A DNA stretch of 61,990 nucleotides from an uncultured bacterium (GCA_902802945.1 CADCOC010000026.1:1-61990); one strand, 5' to 3'. Positions 7,919 through 16,922 are shown, counted from the stretch's first letter. A program made the numbers and translations. The notes: generated by a model not told the origin, from the sequence alone.

Positions 7919-8815
7919 ATGAAGCTGAAGAAACTCGAAGGACTCATCGCCGCCGCGCATACGGCGTTCAACGCCGACGGCAGCGTGAATTACGACGTCA
8001 TCCCGAAGCAGGCCGCGATGCTCATCAAGCAGAAGGTCACGGGTGTGTACGTGAGCGGCACGACCGGCGAGGGCGTGCACTGCTCCACCGAGGAGCGCAA
8101 GCGCGTGATGGACGCGTGGGTGAAGGCCGCCAAGGGCAAGCTCTTCCTCATCGCCCACGTCGGCTCGCTCTCGCTCCCCGACACGCAGGAGCTCGCGAAG
8201 TACGCGCAGGAGGTCGGCATGGACGCGACGAGCATCGTGCCGCCGTGCTTCTTCCGTCCCGGCTCCATCCAGGGCCTCATCGACTACATCAACGAGGCGC
8301 TCAAGTACGCGCAGAAGCTGCCGTTCTACTACTACCACACCTCGATGAGCGGCGTGACCTTCGACATGGAGGCGTTCCTGAAGGCCGCCGACGGCAAGAT
8401 CAAGAACCTCGCCGGCATCAAGTTCAACTACCCCGACCTCTACATGTACCAGCGCTGCATCCGCGCGTGCGGCGGCAAGTACGACATCACGTGGGGCATC
8501 GACGAGTGGTTCGCGGGCGCCGTTGCGCTCGGCGCGAAGTCCGCCATCGGCTCGACGTACAACTACTCCGCCGGACTCTACTACAAGATCTGGGACGCCG
8601 TCAAGAAGGGCGACCTCAAAACGAGCGAGAAGTACATGAAGAAGGTGTGCGACATTGTCGACATCCTCGTGGAGTTCGGCGGCGTCGCGGCCGGCAAGGC
8701 GATGTGCGCGGTCCATGGCGTCGACCTCGGCACGGTGCGCGTGCCGCTCAAAGCCCTCACCGACGCGCAGAAGGCGGACATCGTCAAGCGTCTCAAGAAG
8801 ATCGGCTACAAGTGA
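7919..8815 (+). CDS. nanA: N-acetylneuraminate lyase
   Basis: This 298-residue DHDPS-superfamily aldolase splits N-acetylneuraminate into N-acetylmannosamine and pyruvate in the cytoplasm. The carboxylate-binding loop is GTTGEG. The proton-shuttling tyrosine lies in FYYYHTSMSG (Tyr137-139), and the Schiff-base lysine is Lys168 in AGIKFNYPD. GIDEWFAG and the SAIGSTYNY segment line the sugar pocket. AAAAAGGAAA precedes the ATG. It opens the sialic acid block and is followed by the epimerase that handles its product. Confidence 0.93.
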   Translation: MKLKKLEGLIAAAHTAFNADGSVNYDVIPKQAAMLIKQKVTGVYVSGTTGEGVHCSTEERKRVMDAWVKAAKGKLFLIAHVGSLSLPDTQELAKYAQEVGMDATSIVPPCFFRPGSIQGLIDYINEALKYAQKLPFYYYHTSMSGVTFDMEAFLKAADGKIKNLAGIKFNYPDLYMYQRCIRACGGKYDITWGIDEWFAGAVALGAKSAIGSTYNYSAGLYYKIWDAVKKGDLKTSEKYMKKVCDIVDILVEFGGVAAGKAMCAVHGVDLGTVRVPLKALTDAQKADIVKRLKKIGYK

Positions 8816-8821
8816 TCCGGT

Positions 8822-8861
8822 AATTGTTCACAAATCTCAAATGACACAATTGTTCACAAAT
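8822..8861 (+). repeat. Duplicated 14-base segment at the epimerase start
   Basis: AATTGTTCACAAAT occurs at 8822-8835 and 8848-8861 and is followed in both copies by ATGACA- or TGACAAAT-like sequence. The second copy contains the A and T of the epimerase ATG at 8860. No Shine-Dalgarno is visible. An overlapping 9-codon reading frame starts at the ATG at 8841 and ends at 8870, a possible leader. Confidence 0.8.
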
Positions 8862-10029
8862 GACAAATAAAAACTATTGGGACAAGTGGGCCAAGACCTA
8901 CAAGAACGAGCTCCTGTGCAACGTGATGCCGTTCTGGATGAAGCACGGCTGGGACCGCAAGAACGGCGGCGTCTATACGTGCGTCGACCGCGACGGCTCG
9001 CTGATGGACTCGACGAAAAGCGTCTGGTTCCAGGGCCGCTTCGGATGGATGACGGCCTACGCCTACAACCACGTGGAGAAGAACCCCGAATGGCTGGAGG
9101 CGTCGAAGAGCTGCTGCGAGTTCCTTGAAAAGCACTGCTTTGCCAAGGACGGGCGCGCCTACTTCGCCGTGACGGCGGAGGGCGTGGGCCTCCAGAAGCG
9201 CCGCTACGTGTTCTCCGAGTGCTTCGCCGCGATCGCCTACGCGGAATACTCGCTCGCGAGCGGCGACAAGGCGTGGGCGAAGAAGGCGGTCGCGCTCTTC
9301 AAGCGCATCCGCAAGTTCGTCGCCAATCCGAAGAAGTGGATGCCGTCCAAGTTCGAGCCCGTCGTGCAGTGTCAGGGGCACTCCCTCACGATGATTCTCA
9401 TCAACGTGGCGATGGTGCTGAAGCAGATCTCGGACGATCCCGTGCTCGACCAGCAGATCACCGAGTCGATCGACCTCCTCACGAAGTACTTCATCCACCC
9501 GGAGTTCAAGGCGCTCCTCGAGACGGTCGGACCCAACGGCGAGTTCATCGACACGCTCGCGGGCCGCGTGATCAACCCCGGACACTGCATCGAGACGAGC
9601 TGGTTCCTTATGGACGTCGCCGTGGCGCGCAAGGACAAGGCGCTCCTCAAGACCGCGCTCAAGATCCTCGACTGGTCGTGGGACTGGGGCTGGGACAAGA
9701 AGTACGGCGGCATCATTTCCTTCAAGGACTGCCGCAACCTCCCGCCGCAGTGCTACGAGCAGGACATGAAGTTCTGGTGGCCGCAGTGCGAGACGATCAT
9801 CGCGTCCGCCTATGCCTACAAGCTGACGGGCGACGCCAAGTACATGAAGTGGCACAAGCTCGCCTCCGAATGGGCGTGGAAGCACCTGAAGGACCGCAAG
9901 TACCCCGAATGGTACGGTTACCTCCACCGCGATGGCACGGTGGCGCAGCCCGCGAAGGGCAACATCTTCAAGGGCCCGTTCCACATCCCGCGCATGCTCG
10001 TCAAGGCGTGGGAGATTGTTCGTGGTTAG
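8860..10029 (+). CDS. AGE-family N-acylglucosamine 2-epimerase
   Basis: The 389-residue (alpha/alpha)6-barrel protein interconverts N-acetylmannosamine and N-acetylglucosamine. Diagnostic segments are the active-site histidine region CQGHSLTMILINVAM, WDWGWDKKYGG, KFWWPQCETI, and PEWYGYLHRDG followed by GPFHIPRM, which carries the C-terminal catalytic histidine. It takes the product of the adjacent lyase, as in the Bacteroides-type NanLET route where a kinase then phosphorylates GlcNAc. No such kinase is in the window. The ATG lies inside a duplicated 14-base segment and lacks an obvious ribosome binding site. Confidence 0.9.
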   Translation: MTNKNYWDKWAKTYKNELLCNVMPFWMKHGWDRKNGGVYTCVDRDGSLMDSTKSVWFQGRFGWMTAYAYNHVEKNPEWLEASKSCCEFLEKHCFAKDGRAYFAVTAEGVGLQKRRYVFSECFAAIAYAEYSLASGDKAWAKKAVALFKRIRKFVANPKKWMPSKFEPVVQCQGHSLTMILINVAMVLKQISDDPVLDQQITESIDLLTKYFIHPEFKALLETVGPNGEFIDTLAGRVINPGHCIETSWFLMDVAVARKDKALLKTALKILDWSWDWGWDKKYGGIISFKDCRNLPPQCYEQDMKFWWPQCETIIASAYAYKLTGDAKYMKWHKLASEWAWKHLKDRKYPEWYGYLHRDGTVAQPAKGNIFKGPFHIPRMLVKAWEIVRG

Positions 10030-10056
10030 TGATTAGTGGTTAGTGGCTCGTGGTTA
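10022..10056 (+). repeat. Degenerate GTGGTTAGTG tandem repeat
   Basis: Overlapping units of the type GTGGTTAGTG, ATTAGTGGTTAGTGG and CTCGTGGTTAA run across the epimerase stop codon into the gap before the UDP-glucose dehydrogenase gene. A reverse-complement relative (AACCACGAACCACGG) lies at 16899-16913 before the UDPGP gene. No function is evident. Confidence 0.6.
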
Positions 10057-10071
10057 ACGGAAAGGGACTAG

Positions 10072-11424
10072 ATGAATAAGAATATAGTCTGCATAGGAGC
10101 GGGGTACATCGGCGGGCCGACGATGGCGGTCATCGCCAAGATGAATCCCGACCGGAAGGTCATCGTCGTTGACATCAACGCCGAGCGGATCGCCGCATGG
10201 AATTCCGAAGACTACAGCATCCCGATCTACGAGCCCGGCCTGGTCGACGTGGTGAAGGAGGTCCGTGGCAGGAACCTCTTTTTCAGCACCGACATCAAGG
10301 GCGCCGTCCAGCAGTGCGACATCGTTTTCGTCGGCGTAAACACGCCGACGAAGATGTTCGGACGCGGCTCGGGGCGCGCGAGTGACCTCCAGTACTGGGA
10401 AGCGACGGCGCGGTCGATCAAGGAGTACGCGAACGGCGACAAGGTCGTTGTCGAGAAGTCCACGCTGCCGGTCAGGACCGCTGCCGCGATGGAGGCGATC
10501 CTGAACGACCATGCGTCGTATAGCTTCACGGTGCTGAGCAATCCCGAATTCCTGGCGGAAGGAACGGCGATCAAGGACCTGTTGGAGCCCGACAGGGTCT
10601 TGATCGGCGGCCCCGAGACCGAGGAGGGGCACCGCGCGCTTGAGGCGGTGGTGGACATCTACGCGGCATGGGTTCCGAGGGAGAGGATACTCACCACGAA
10701 TGTCTGGTCCGCCGAATTGACGAAGCTTGCCGCAAACGCCTTCCTCGCCCAGCGTGTCTCGTCCATAAACGCGATTGCGGGCCTGTGCGAGGCGACGGGC
10801 GCGGACGTCGACGAGGTGGCACGGGTCGTCGGCGCGGACAGGCGCATCGGCCCGAAGTTCCTGAAGGCCGGTCCCGGCTTCGGCGGGAGCTGCTTCAAGA
10901 AGGACGTCCTGAACCTCGTGTACCTCTGCGAGACGTTCGGTCTCCACACGGCGGCGGAATATTGGATGGGCGTGATCAAGATGAACCAGCACCAGCAGGA
11001 GCGCATCGTCTCGCGCCTCTTCAGCGCGATGTTCAACACGCTCGCGAACAAGAAGATCGCGCTGTTCGGCTTCGCGTTCAAGGCGGACACGGGCGACACG
11101 CGCGAGACGCCGGCCGCGACCGTGGCTCGGCTGCTGGCGGAGGAGCACGTGCGCGTGACGGTGACGGACCCGAAGGCGCTGGACAACGCGCGCAGGGATC
11201 TTGCCGACTTGTCCGGTGTTGTCTACGAGGCGGACGAATACAAGGCGTCGGAAGGCGCGGACGCAATTGTCCTGATGACGGACTGGCGGCACTATCCGAC
11301 GCTGGACTGGCGGAGGATTTACGATTCCATGCGCAAGCCCGCCCTCGTGTTCGACACGCGCAACTGCCTTGATGCAGTGGAACTGAAGCAGATCGGTTTC
11401 CGCGTCCTGAATGTCGGAAAATGA
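10072..11424 (+). CDS. ugd: UDP-glucose 6-dehydrogenase, eukaryote-like
   Basis: This 450-residue enzyme oxidises UDP-glucose to UDP-glucuronate with two NAD. The Rossmann motif is CIGAGYIGGPT. The catalytic cysteine is Cys274 in GPGFGGSCFKKDVLNLVYL, close to Cys276 of the human enzyme. Segments AWNSEDYSIPIYEPGL, GKNLFFST-like (GRNLFFST), NTPTK, VEKSTLPVR, LSNPEFLAEGTAIKDL, KLAANAFLAQR and FGFAFKADTGDTRE follow the animal/plant UGDH pattern much more closely than the typical bacterial Ugd. GGAAAGGGA precedes the ATG. It may feed a glucuronate-containing surface polymer. The glucuronokinase-like and UDPGP-type genes in this window are potential partners. Confidence 0.93.
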   Translation: MNKNIVCIGAGYIGGPTMAVIAKMNPDRKVIVVDINAERIAAWNSEDYSIPIYEPGLVDVVKEVRGRNLFFSTDIKGAVQQCDIVFVGVNTPTKMFGRGSGRASDLQYWEATARSIKEYANGDKVVVEKSTLPVRTAAAMEAILNDHASYSFTVLSNPEFLAEGTAIKDLLEPDRVLIGGPETEEGHRALEAVVDIYAAWVPRERILTTNVWSAELTKLAANAFLAQRVSSINAIAGLCEATGADVDEVARVVGADRRIGPKFLKAGPGFGGSCFKKDVLNLVYLCETFGLHTAAEYWMGVIKMNQHQQERIVSRLFSAMFNTLANKKIALFGFAFKADTGDTRETPAATVARLLAEEHVRVTVTDPKALDNARRDLADLSGVVYEADEYKASEGADAIVLMTDWRHYPTLDWRRIYDSMRKPALVFDTRNCLDAVELKQIGFRVLNVGK

Positions 11425-11490
11425 GGAACAAACCACTACCCGTTCTACACGGCTAAAAAACAAAACGAAACAAGAAGAAAGGATGACCAC

Positions 11491-14121
11491 ATGAAAAAGA
11501 TTGCCTTTATGGCTGCTTTGACGATATCTGCGGTTTGCCTCGCAGGCGAGAAGACCGTGCTCTGGAAAAACGGGGAAAAAGGAATCGCCGTCTATCGCAT
11601 CCCGGCGCTCTGCACCGCGCCGAACGGCGACCTCGTGGCCGTGTGCGACGCGCGACGGGACAACATCGGCGACCTCAACGCGTTCCAGCCGATCAACATC
11701 GTCTGCCGCAGGTCGTCCGACGGCGGCAAGACGTGGACGCCGAGCGAGCCGACATGGACCTGGCCGTGGACCGATTCCGACAAATGGAGCGGCAGCGATC
11801 CCTCGTTCATTGTCGATGCCGAGGCAAAGAAGATCTTCCTTCTCTACAACGTCTGGCACTGGAAGAACCCCGACGGATCCGACCGCTGGGGGAACGTCTA
11901 TCGCTTCCACGTGCAGGAGTCGTCCGACAACGGCAAGACGTGGTCGAAGCCGCGCGACATCACGAAGGACATCTCCTTCCCCGAGTGGCCGTTCGGCAAG
12001 GGACACAATGCCGGCGGATTCATCTTCATCTCCTCCGGCTCCGGCATCCAGACGAAGGACGGCACGCTCCTCCACACGCTCGTACACGTGAACGACGGCA
12101 ACGCGCTCTTCGGCTCGCCTGACCACGGCAAGACGTGGAAGGCCTATGGCAAGCCCGTCAAGAAGGGCGACGAGTGCAAGGTCGTCGAACTCAAAGACGG
12201 CTCGTGGATGATCAACTCGCGCTGGCACGGCGGCGGACGTCAGATCCACGTCTCGAAGGACCGCGGCATGACGTGGGAGTCGCGCTACGACAAGACGCTC
12301 GAGGACCCGCAGTGCAACGCGCAGATCATGCGATACGGCGTGAAGCTTCTCTTCTCCAACTGCAAGAGCCCGAAGCGTCGTGCGCTTCTGCACCTGCGCG
12401 TCAGCAAGGACGACGGCGCGACGTGGAACGACGGTCTGTGCGTCGAGCCTGAGGGCGCCGGCTATTCCGACATGGCGATCCTCCCCAACGGCGACATCGG
12501 CGTGATCTACGAAGGCGCCGGCTACAACACCATCATCTTTACAACCGTTCCAGCCGCAGAGAAGGTGCGCGTCGCCTGCATCGGCGATTCGATCACCTAC
12601 GGGCTTGGCCTTGCCAACCGCGAGAAAGAGTCGTACCCGGCGCAGCTACAGAAGATGCTGGACGAAAAGTTCCCCGGAAAATACGAGGTACGCAACTTCG
12701 GAAACTCCGGCCGTGGCATCTACCTCGATTCCATGCGCGGCAGCGAGAAGCGCGGTTTCAGGCACATGCCTGAACACAAAGCGGCGCTTGCGTGGAAACC
12801 CGACATCGTGATCAGCAACCTCGGCATAAACGACAACGGCGAATACATTAAGGAATACTCCGGCGGCCGGAAGCGCGGACAGTTCATTGACGACTACCTC
12901 GCGCTTCTCCTAGACTACCGCAGGGCCAATCGAAAGGTGAAGCCCTTCATCTGGACGAAGCTTTCGCCGCTTGCCGAGGGTCAGCGGTTCTACCGTAGCC
13001 CGGAGCCTTTCCTTATGCAGGCTGATCTTGAGGCGGTCGCTCAGCTGTGCGAAAGCTTTAATTGGAACAGCGGACACTGTAGCGTTGATATGCAGGAGCC
13101 ACTACGGGAAAAGATGGACGAAATCTTCGCCCGCGACAAGATACATCCGAACGCCGAAGGCGCACGCATCATCGCGGAGGCGACTTTCAATGCGCTGATG
13201 GATCCTGACAACCGGAGTTGCTGCACGTGCTTTCCAAAGGTCCCGCCTTGTCCGGATTACAAGCGCGCGCACGAATACTGGCTCTGCGCCGGACAGTCCA
13301 ACATGCAGAAGGGCTGGGGCGAGTTTAACGCGTCGCCCGCCGAAAAGGCGCGCGTCAAGGGCGAGCTGGAGCGGCTTGCGAAGTGCAACATCTGGTTCTG
13401 GGACTTCAACGACGGCAAGTGGAACAAGTTGACGACTCAAAATGCTTTGCGAAAGAGCGCATTCGGCGTTTCCTTCGCGATTCGGCGCGCCGAGGCGACG
13501 GGCAAGGCGATTTTCATGCTTTACGTCGCGGCTGGCGGTGCGCCGACGGAATCATTTCTTAGCGAGCAGACGATGTGCGCCATTGGCAAGGACGGCAAGC
13601 CGCTTTACCCGCATCTCGCGGCGATCGCGACGAACCGCCACCGTCTTGACCAGAACAAGGACTTCCCGTGCAAGTGGGTTGCGAGGGAGTACCCGCGCCG
13701 CAGGGGCAACAGGGAAGAGGCGTACTGGTGGCCGGTATCGAAGATGTACGACCATGGGATCAAGCCCATCAAGGATTGCGGAATCAAAGTCGATGGAATC
13801 CTGTGGTATCAGGGCGAGTCGAATGCGACCACGTGCGTTGCGCCGGATACGGCGCTTCCTTCTGATTACATTGAAGAGACGCTTCGTGCGGTCGTCGCCG
13901 AGTTGCGGGGTGACCGTAAGATTCCCTTCATCATGATGGGCCTGCCGAAGATGGGGCGGCCGTGGGAGCCGTACCGTGCCGCGCAGAAGAAAGTGTGCGA
14001 AGAGACTGGGGTTATCTATGTCGATACCTTCGGCGCAGGCCTTGGCGATATGCACGACGTGCATCCGAGGGATAAAACCGTTTTCGCGGACCTTGCGATC
14101 AAGGCACTGGAAAACCAATAA
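11491..14121 (+). CDS. Three-domain sialidase / SGNH hydrolase / sialate O-acetylesterase
   Basis: This 876-residue exported protein starts with a signal peptide (cleavage near CLAG-E). Domain 1 (about 22-352) is a GH33-type exo-sialidase: the YRIPAL arginine motif, a RRDNIGDLN acid/base region, and Asp boxes SSDGGKTW, SSDNGKTW, SPDHGKTW, SKDRGMTW and SKDDGATW. Domain 2 (about 357-570) is an SGNH esterase: GDSITYG with Ser367, GNSGRG, GINDN, and DKIHPN with Asp549 and His552. Domain 3 (about 592-876) is a SASA/sialate O-acetylesterase domain: CAGQSNM with Ser603, WYQGESN, and DVHP with Asp856 and His858. Together they could deacetylate and release O-acetylated sialic acids from mucin. The SGNH domain might instead remove another acyl group. 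Confidence 0.9.
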   Translation: MKKIAFMAALTISAVCLAGEKTVLWKNGEKGIAVYRIPALCTAPNGDLVAVCDARRDNIGDLNAFQPINIVCRRSSDGGKTWTPSEPTWTWPWTDSDKWSGSDPSFIVDAEAKKIFLLYNVWHWKNPDGSDRWGNVYRFHVQESSDNGKTWSKPRDITKDISFPEWPFGKGHNAGGFIFISSGSGIQTKDGTLLHTLVHVNDGNALFGSPDHGKTWKAYGKPVKKGDECKVVELKDGSWMINSRWHGGGRQIHVSKDRGMTWESRYDKTLEDPQCNAQIMRYGVKLLFSNCKSPKRRALLHLRVSKDDGATWNDGLCVEPEGAGYSDMAILPNGDIGVIYEGAGYNTIIFTTVPAAEKVRVACIGDSITYGLGLANREKESYPAQLQKMLDEKFPGKYEVRNFGNSGRGIYLDSMRGSEKRGFRHMPEHKAALAWKPDIVISNLGINDNGEYIKEYSGGRKRGQFIDDYLALLLDYRRANRKVKPFIWTKLSPLAEGQRFYRSPEPFLMQADLEAVAQLCESFNWNSGHCSVDMQEPLREKMDEIFARDKIHPNAEGARIIAEATFNALMDPDNRSCCTCFPKVPPCPDYKRAHEYWLCAGQSNMQKGWGEFNASPAEKARVKGELERLAKCNIWFWDFNDGKWNKLTTQNALRKSAFGVSFAIRRAEATGKAIFMLYVAAGGAPTESFLSEQTMCAIGKDGKPLYPHLAAIATNRHRLDQNKDFPCKWVAREYPRRRGNREEAYWWPVSKMYDHGIKPIKDCGIKVDGILWYQGESNATTCVAPDTALPSDYIEETLRAVVAELRGDRKIPFIMMGLPKMGRPWEPYRAAQKKVCEETGVIYVDTFGAGLGDMHDVHPRDKTVFADLAIKALENQ

Positions 14122-14147
14122 GGTAGGGCGGTCGCCCCGCGACCGCC
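14122..14147 (+). repeat. GGTAG-headed REP-like palindrome (26 bp), intergenic copy
   Basis: It begins right after the sialidase stop codon: GGTAG, then GGCGGTCGC, CCC and GCGACCGCC, a 9-bp perfect stem with a 3-base loop. An identical 26-mer in the same orientation lies inside the DUF4838 gene at 56750-56775. The GTAG head plus GC-rich stem is the layout of REP elements linked to RAYT transposases. Confidence 0.85.
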
Positions 14148-14182
14148 GAACAAACAGTAGGTTAACAACAAGCAGGAGAAAA

Positions 14183-16861
14183 ATGATGATGGTGCGCAAG
14201 TTTTTTTTGGCGGTTGCAGGGGTGATCTGCGCGGGAGCGGCGGTGGCGTCGCCCGTGGCGGTGGATTGGAAGGCGGGCGAGACCGCGCCCGCGAAGGTCG
14301 CGCGGCCTTTCGCGGGTTTTCTGCCGGATGGGCGGTTTGTGGTTGCTGGCGGCAGCGATTTCGTTGATGGGAAGAAGGTTTACCGCTCTGGCATCTATGC
14401 CCGAGAGTTGGACGGCAAGTGGTCGAAGGTCGGCGAACTGCCGCATCCCATCGCCGAAGGCGTCTGTTGCGAGACGCCATTTGGTCTTTTTTGCGCGGGC
14501 GGAACTGACGGCGAGACGGTGTTCACCAACACATTTGAGATTGTCGTCAATAAGCTCGCCGAGGATGGCCTTGATGTCTACAGGGGACTGCGGTTGCCCA
14601 AACCCGTCAAGATGGGGGCGGCTGCATATCACGACGGTCTGTTTTTCGTAATTGCGTCGAAAGACGTTTATGGTATAGACCTCAAGAGGGGTGCAAGCAG
14701 GTTTGTGAAAATAGGCGAAATGCCAGGACCTGCCCGCGAGCAGATTGTGGCGGCCGTCCAGAACGGCGACCAGAAGGAGAAGATGCTAATTGTCGCAGGT
14801 GGCTACGACAAGGAGACGAAGAAGCCGCTTAGGGATGTCTATGGAATTGTTCTTTCAAGCGTACGCATGCCGTGGAGCGAGAGCAAGGAAGGCAACCCCA
14901 AACTCAGACTTGACGATGTATACGACGATCCCGACTTTATTTCCCATCCCGCCGAAATGAAATGGAAGAAACTCGCCGACCTACCGGAGGGTGTGACCAC
15001 CATCGGCGCGGCGTTTCTGCCGAGCGGACACCAGCACATACTGCTCGTCGGCGGATTCGGCGAGAAGGGGTGGATCGACCGCGCGGTGAACGGCTCGACG
15101 GAAACCGACCCCGTGAAGCTCGGATGGCAGAGGAAGATATACGCATACAACTGCGTGACCGACGCATGGTGCGAATACGGCGAGATCGCCCCTGACGACT
15201 CCCCGCGCTGCGGGGCGGCCGCGGGCATCAAGCCCGGCAAGACGCCGGGGGAATACACGATCATCATCGCGGGCGGCGAAGTCGCGCCCATGAAGCGCAC
15301 GGACGCCGTGTCGATAGCGAGCTTCAGGAAGACCGGCAAGTTCGGCGCGACGGCATGGGCGGTCGTAGGAGTGTATGCCCTTTTGATGGTGGGGATGGCG
15401 GTGTACTTCATCCGCAAGAAGAAGGACGAGAACGACTACTTCCGCGGAGGAAACCGCATCCCGTGGTATGTCGCCGGAATGTCCATCTTCGCGACGATGC
15501 TCTCCTCCATCACCTTCATCGCCATCCCCACGCAGGCGTACCTCCAGGACTGGCGCTACTTCGTGATGGCGTTCTTCATCATCGGCATGGCGCCTGTCGC
15601 GATCTACTACTACCTGCCGTTCTTCTGCCGGCTCGGCATCACCTCCGCCTACGAATACCTTGAAAAACGCTTTAACCTCGGCGTGCGGCTGTTCGGCTCG
15701 GCGGCGTTTGTGGTGTTCATGGTCTGCCGCGTCGCGGTCGTGACGCTCCTCCCCGCTATTGCGCTTAACGCGGTGACGGGCATCTCCATTGACGCCTGCA
15801 TCCTCATCTGCGGCGTCCTCACGATGATCTACTGCTCGCTTGGCGGTTTGGAGGCTGTCATCTGGAGCGACTTCGTGCAGGGAATCGTCCTCATGGGCGG
15901 GGCGGTCTCGGTGCTCGTGCTGCTCATCCTCAAGACCGGACCCGACGGCGCGCATTTCTCAACATTCTGGAACGTCGCCACCTCGTGCGAGAAGACGCGG
16001 ATGTGGGACTTCCGCCTCCTCTTCTCCCAGCCCGTGTTCTGGGTCGTCGCAGTGCAGGGGCTCATCTCCAACCTCTCCAGCTACACGAGCGACCAGTGCG
16101 TGATCCAGCGCTACATCGCGACGCCGGACGAAAACGCGACGAAGCGCTCCCTGTGGTTCAACGGTTGCATGAGCGTTTTTGCGCAGATCGTGTTCTACGG
16201 AATTGGTACGGCGCTCTTCGCGTTCTACCGCTCGAACCCGACGGCGATGGACGTCACAATGCCCAAGGGCGACTCGGTGTTGCCAATCTTCATGGCGACG
16301 GAAATGCCACCGTGGCTCGCGGGACTCGTGATCGCGGCCGTGTTCGCGGCGACAATCTCCACGCTTTCGGCGAACCTCAGCTCCGCCTCCACGGCAGTTG
16401 TCACCGACTTCATCAAGCGCTTCAAGCCCAACATCCCCGGCAAGGCTCAGATTCGCTGCGGACAGGTCTGCACCTACGTGGTGGGCGTGGTGGGCATTTT
16501 CGCGGCGCTCACGCTCGCGCGGATGGAGTCGAGCGCGCTCTTCGACAACTTCAACAAGTACATCGCGATGCTCACGGCGGGTCTGACGGGACTCTTCTTC
16601 ATGGGCGTGTTCATCCCGCGCATCAAGGGCGTTGCGGCGGTGCTGGGCCTTGCGGCGAACTACTTCGTGTGCTTCAGCTGCGAGATTCTTCATTGCGACG
16701 TGTTCGGACTCAAGTTCCACCCGTTCCTCCTCGGCGGCATAGGACTCGTCGTGTGCGTGGCGGTTGCATACATCGCGTCGTTCCTCCTTCGCGAGAAGGG
16801 GCATGACCTCGCAGGGCTCACATTGAAGACGCTTAAGAAGCCCAGCGACTCTGTGCGCTGA
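14183..16861 (+). CDS. NanM-like kelch mutarotase fused to sodium:solute symporter
   Basis: The 892-residue fusion has a signal-like first helix and then a kelch beta-propeller (about 30-385), with repeats such as PFAGFLPDGRFVVAGG and FLPSGHQHILLVGG. It is similar to the cyclically permuted N-acetylneuraminate mutarotase (NanM/YjhT) group. From about residue 390 it becomes a sodium:solute symporter, with NDYFRGGNRIPWYVAGMS, the helix-breaking SSITFIAIP and a long set of membrane helices to the end. The propeller would sit outside the inner membrane, converting the alpha anomer released by the sialidase before the symporter imports it. AGGAG at 14174-14178 precedes three consecutive ATGs (14183, 14186, 14189); the first is used here. 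Confidence 0.88.
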   Translation: MMMVRKFFLAVAGVICAGAAVASPVAVDWKAGETAPAKVARPFAGFLPDGRFVVAGGSDFVDGKKVYRSGIYARELDGKWSKVGELPHPIAEGVCCETPFGLFCAGGTDGETVFTNTFEIVVNKLAEDGLDVYRGLRLPKPVKMGAAAYHDGLFFVIASKDVYGIDLKRGASRFVKIGEMPGPAREQIVAAVQNGDQKEKMLIVAGGYDKETKKPLRDVYGIVLSSVRMPWSESKEGNPKLRLDDVYDDPDFISHPAEMKWKKLADLPEGVTTIGAAFLPSGHQHILLVGGFGEKGWIDRAVNGSTETDPVKLGWQRKIYAYNCVTDAWCEYGEIAPDDSPRCGAAAGIKPGKTPGEYTIIIAGGEVAPMKRTDAVSIASFRKTGKFGATAWAVVGVYALLMVGMAVYFIRKKKDENDYFRGGNRIPWYVAGMSIFATMLSSITFIAIPTQAYLQDWRYFVMAFFIIGMAPVAIYYYLPFFCRLGITSAYEYLEKRFNLGVRLFGSAAFVVFMVCRVAVVTLLPAIALNAVTGISIDACILICGVLTMIYCSLGGLEAVIWSDFVQGIVLMGGAVSVLVLLILKTGPDGAHFSTFWNVATSCEKTRMWDFRLLFSQPVFWVVAVQGLISNLSSYTSDQCVIQRYIATPDENATKRSLWFNGCMSVFAQIVFYGIGTALFAFYRSNPTAMDVTMPKGDSVLPIFMATEMPPWLAGLVIAAVFAATISTLSANLSSASTAVVTDFIKRFKPNIPGKAQIRCGQVCTYVVGVVGIFAALTLARMESSALFDNFNKYIAMLTAGLTGLFFMGVFIPRIKGVAAVLGLAANYFVCFSCEILHCDVFGLKFHPFLLGGIGLVVCVAVAYIASFLLREKGHDLAGLTLKTLKKPSDSVR

Positions 16862-16868
16862 CGCACGT

Positions 16869-16880
16869 TTTTGGTATAAT
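16869..16880 (+). promoter_or_regulatory. Promoter with TTTTTGGTATAAT-type extended -10
   Basis: TATAAT at 16875-16880 preceded by TTTTTGG, 43 bases before the UDPGP start. The same TTGG/ATGG-TATAAT arrangement recurs before the methyltransferase, the CotH gene, the 55727 gene and recN. No -35 is evident. Confidence 0.6.
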
Positions 16881-16922
16881 ATCCAACGATTTCCAACGAA
16901 CCACGAACCACGGAAGGTCAAG

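Noticed and set aside
10054..12393. A 779-codon minus-strand frame opposite UGDH and the sialidase
   Set aside because: It spans two recognisable plus-strand genes and the gap between them, and has no motif of its own.
13976..14182. Upstream start for the kelch-symporter fusion inside the sialidase gene
   Set aside because: A ribosome binding site and signal-like helix exist at 14183, and the extension is an alternative frame of the sialidase esterase domain.
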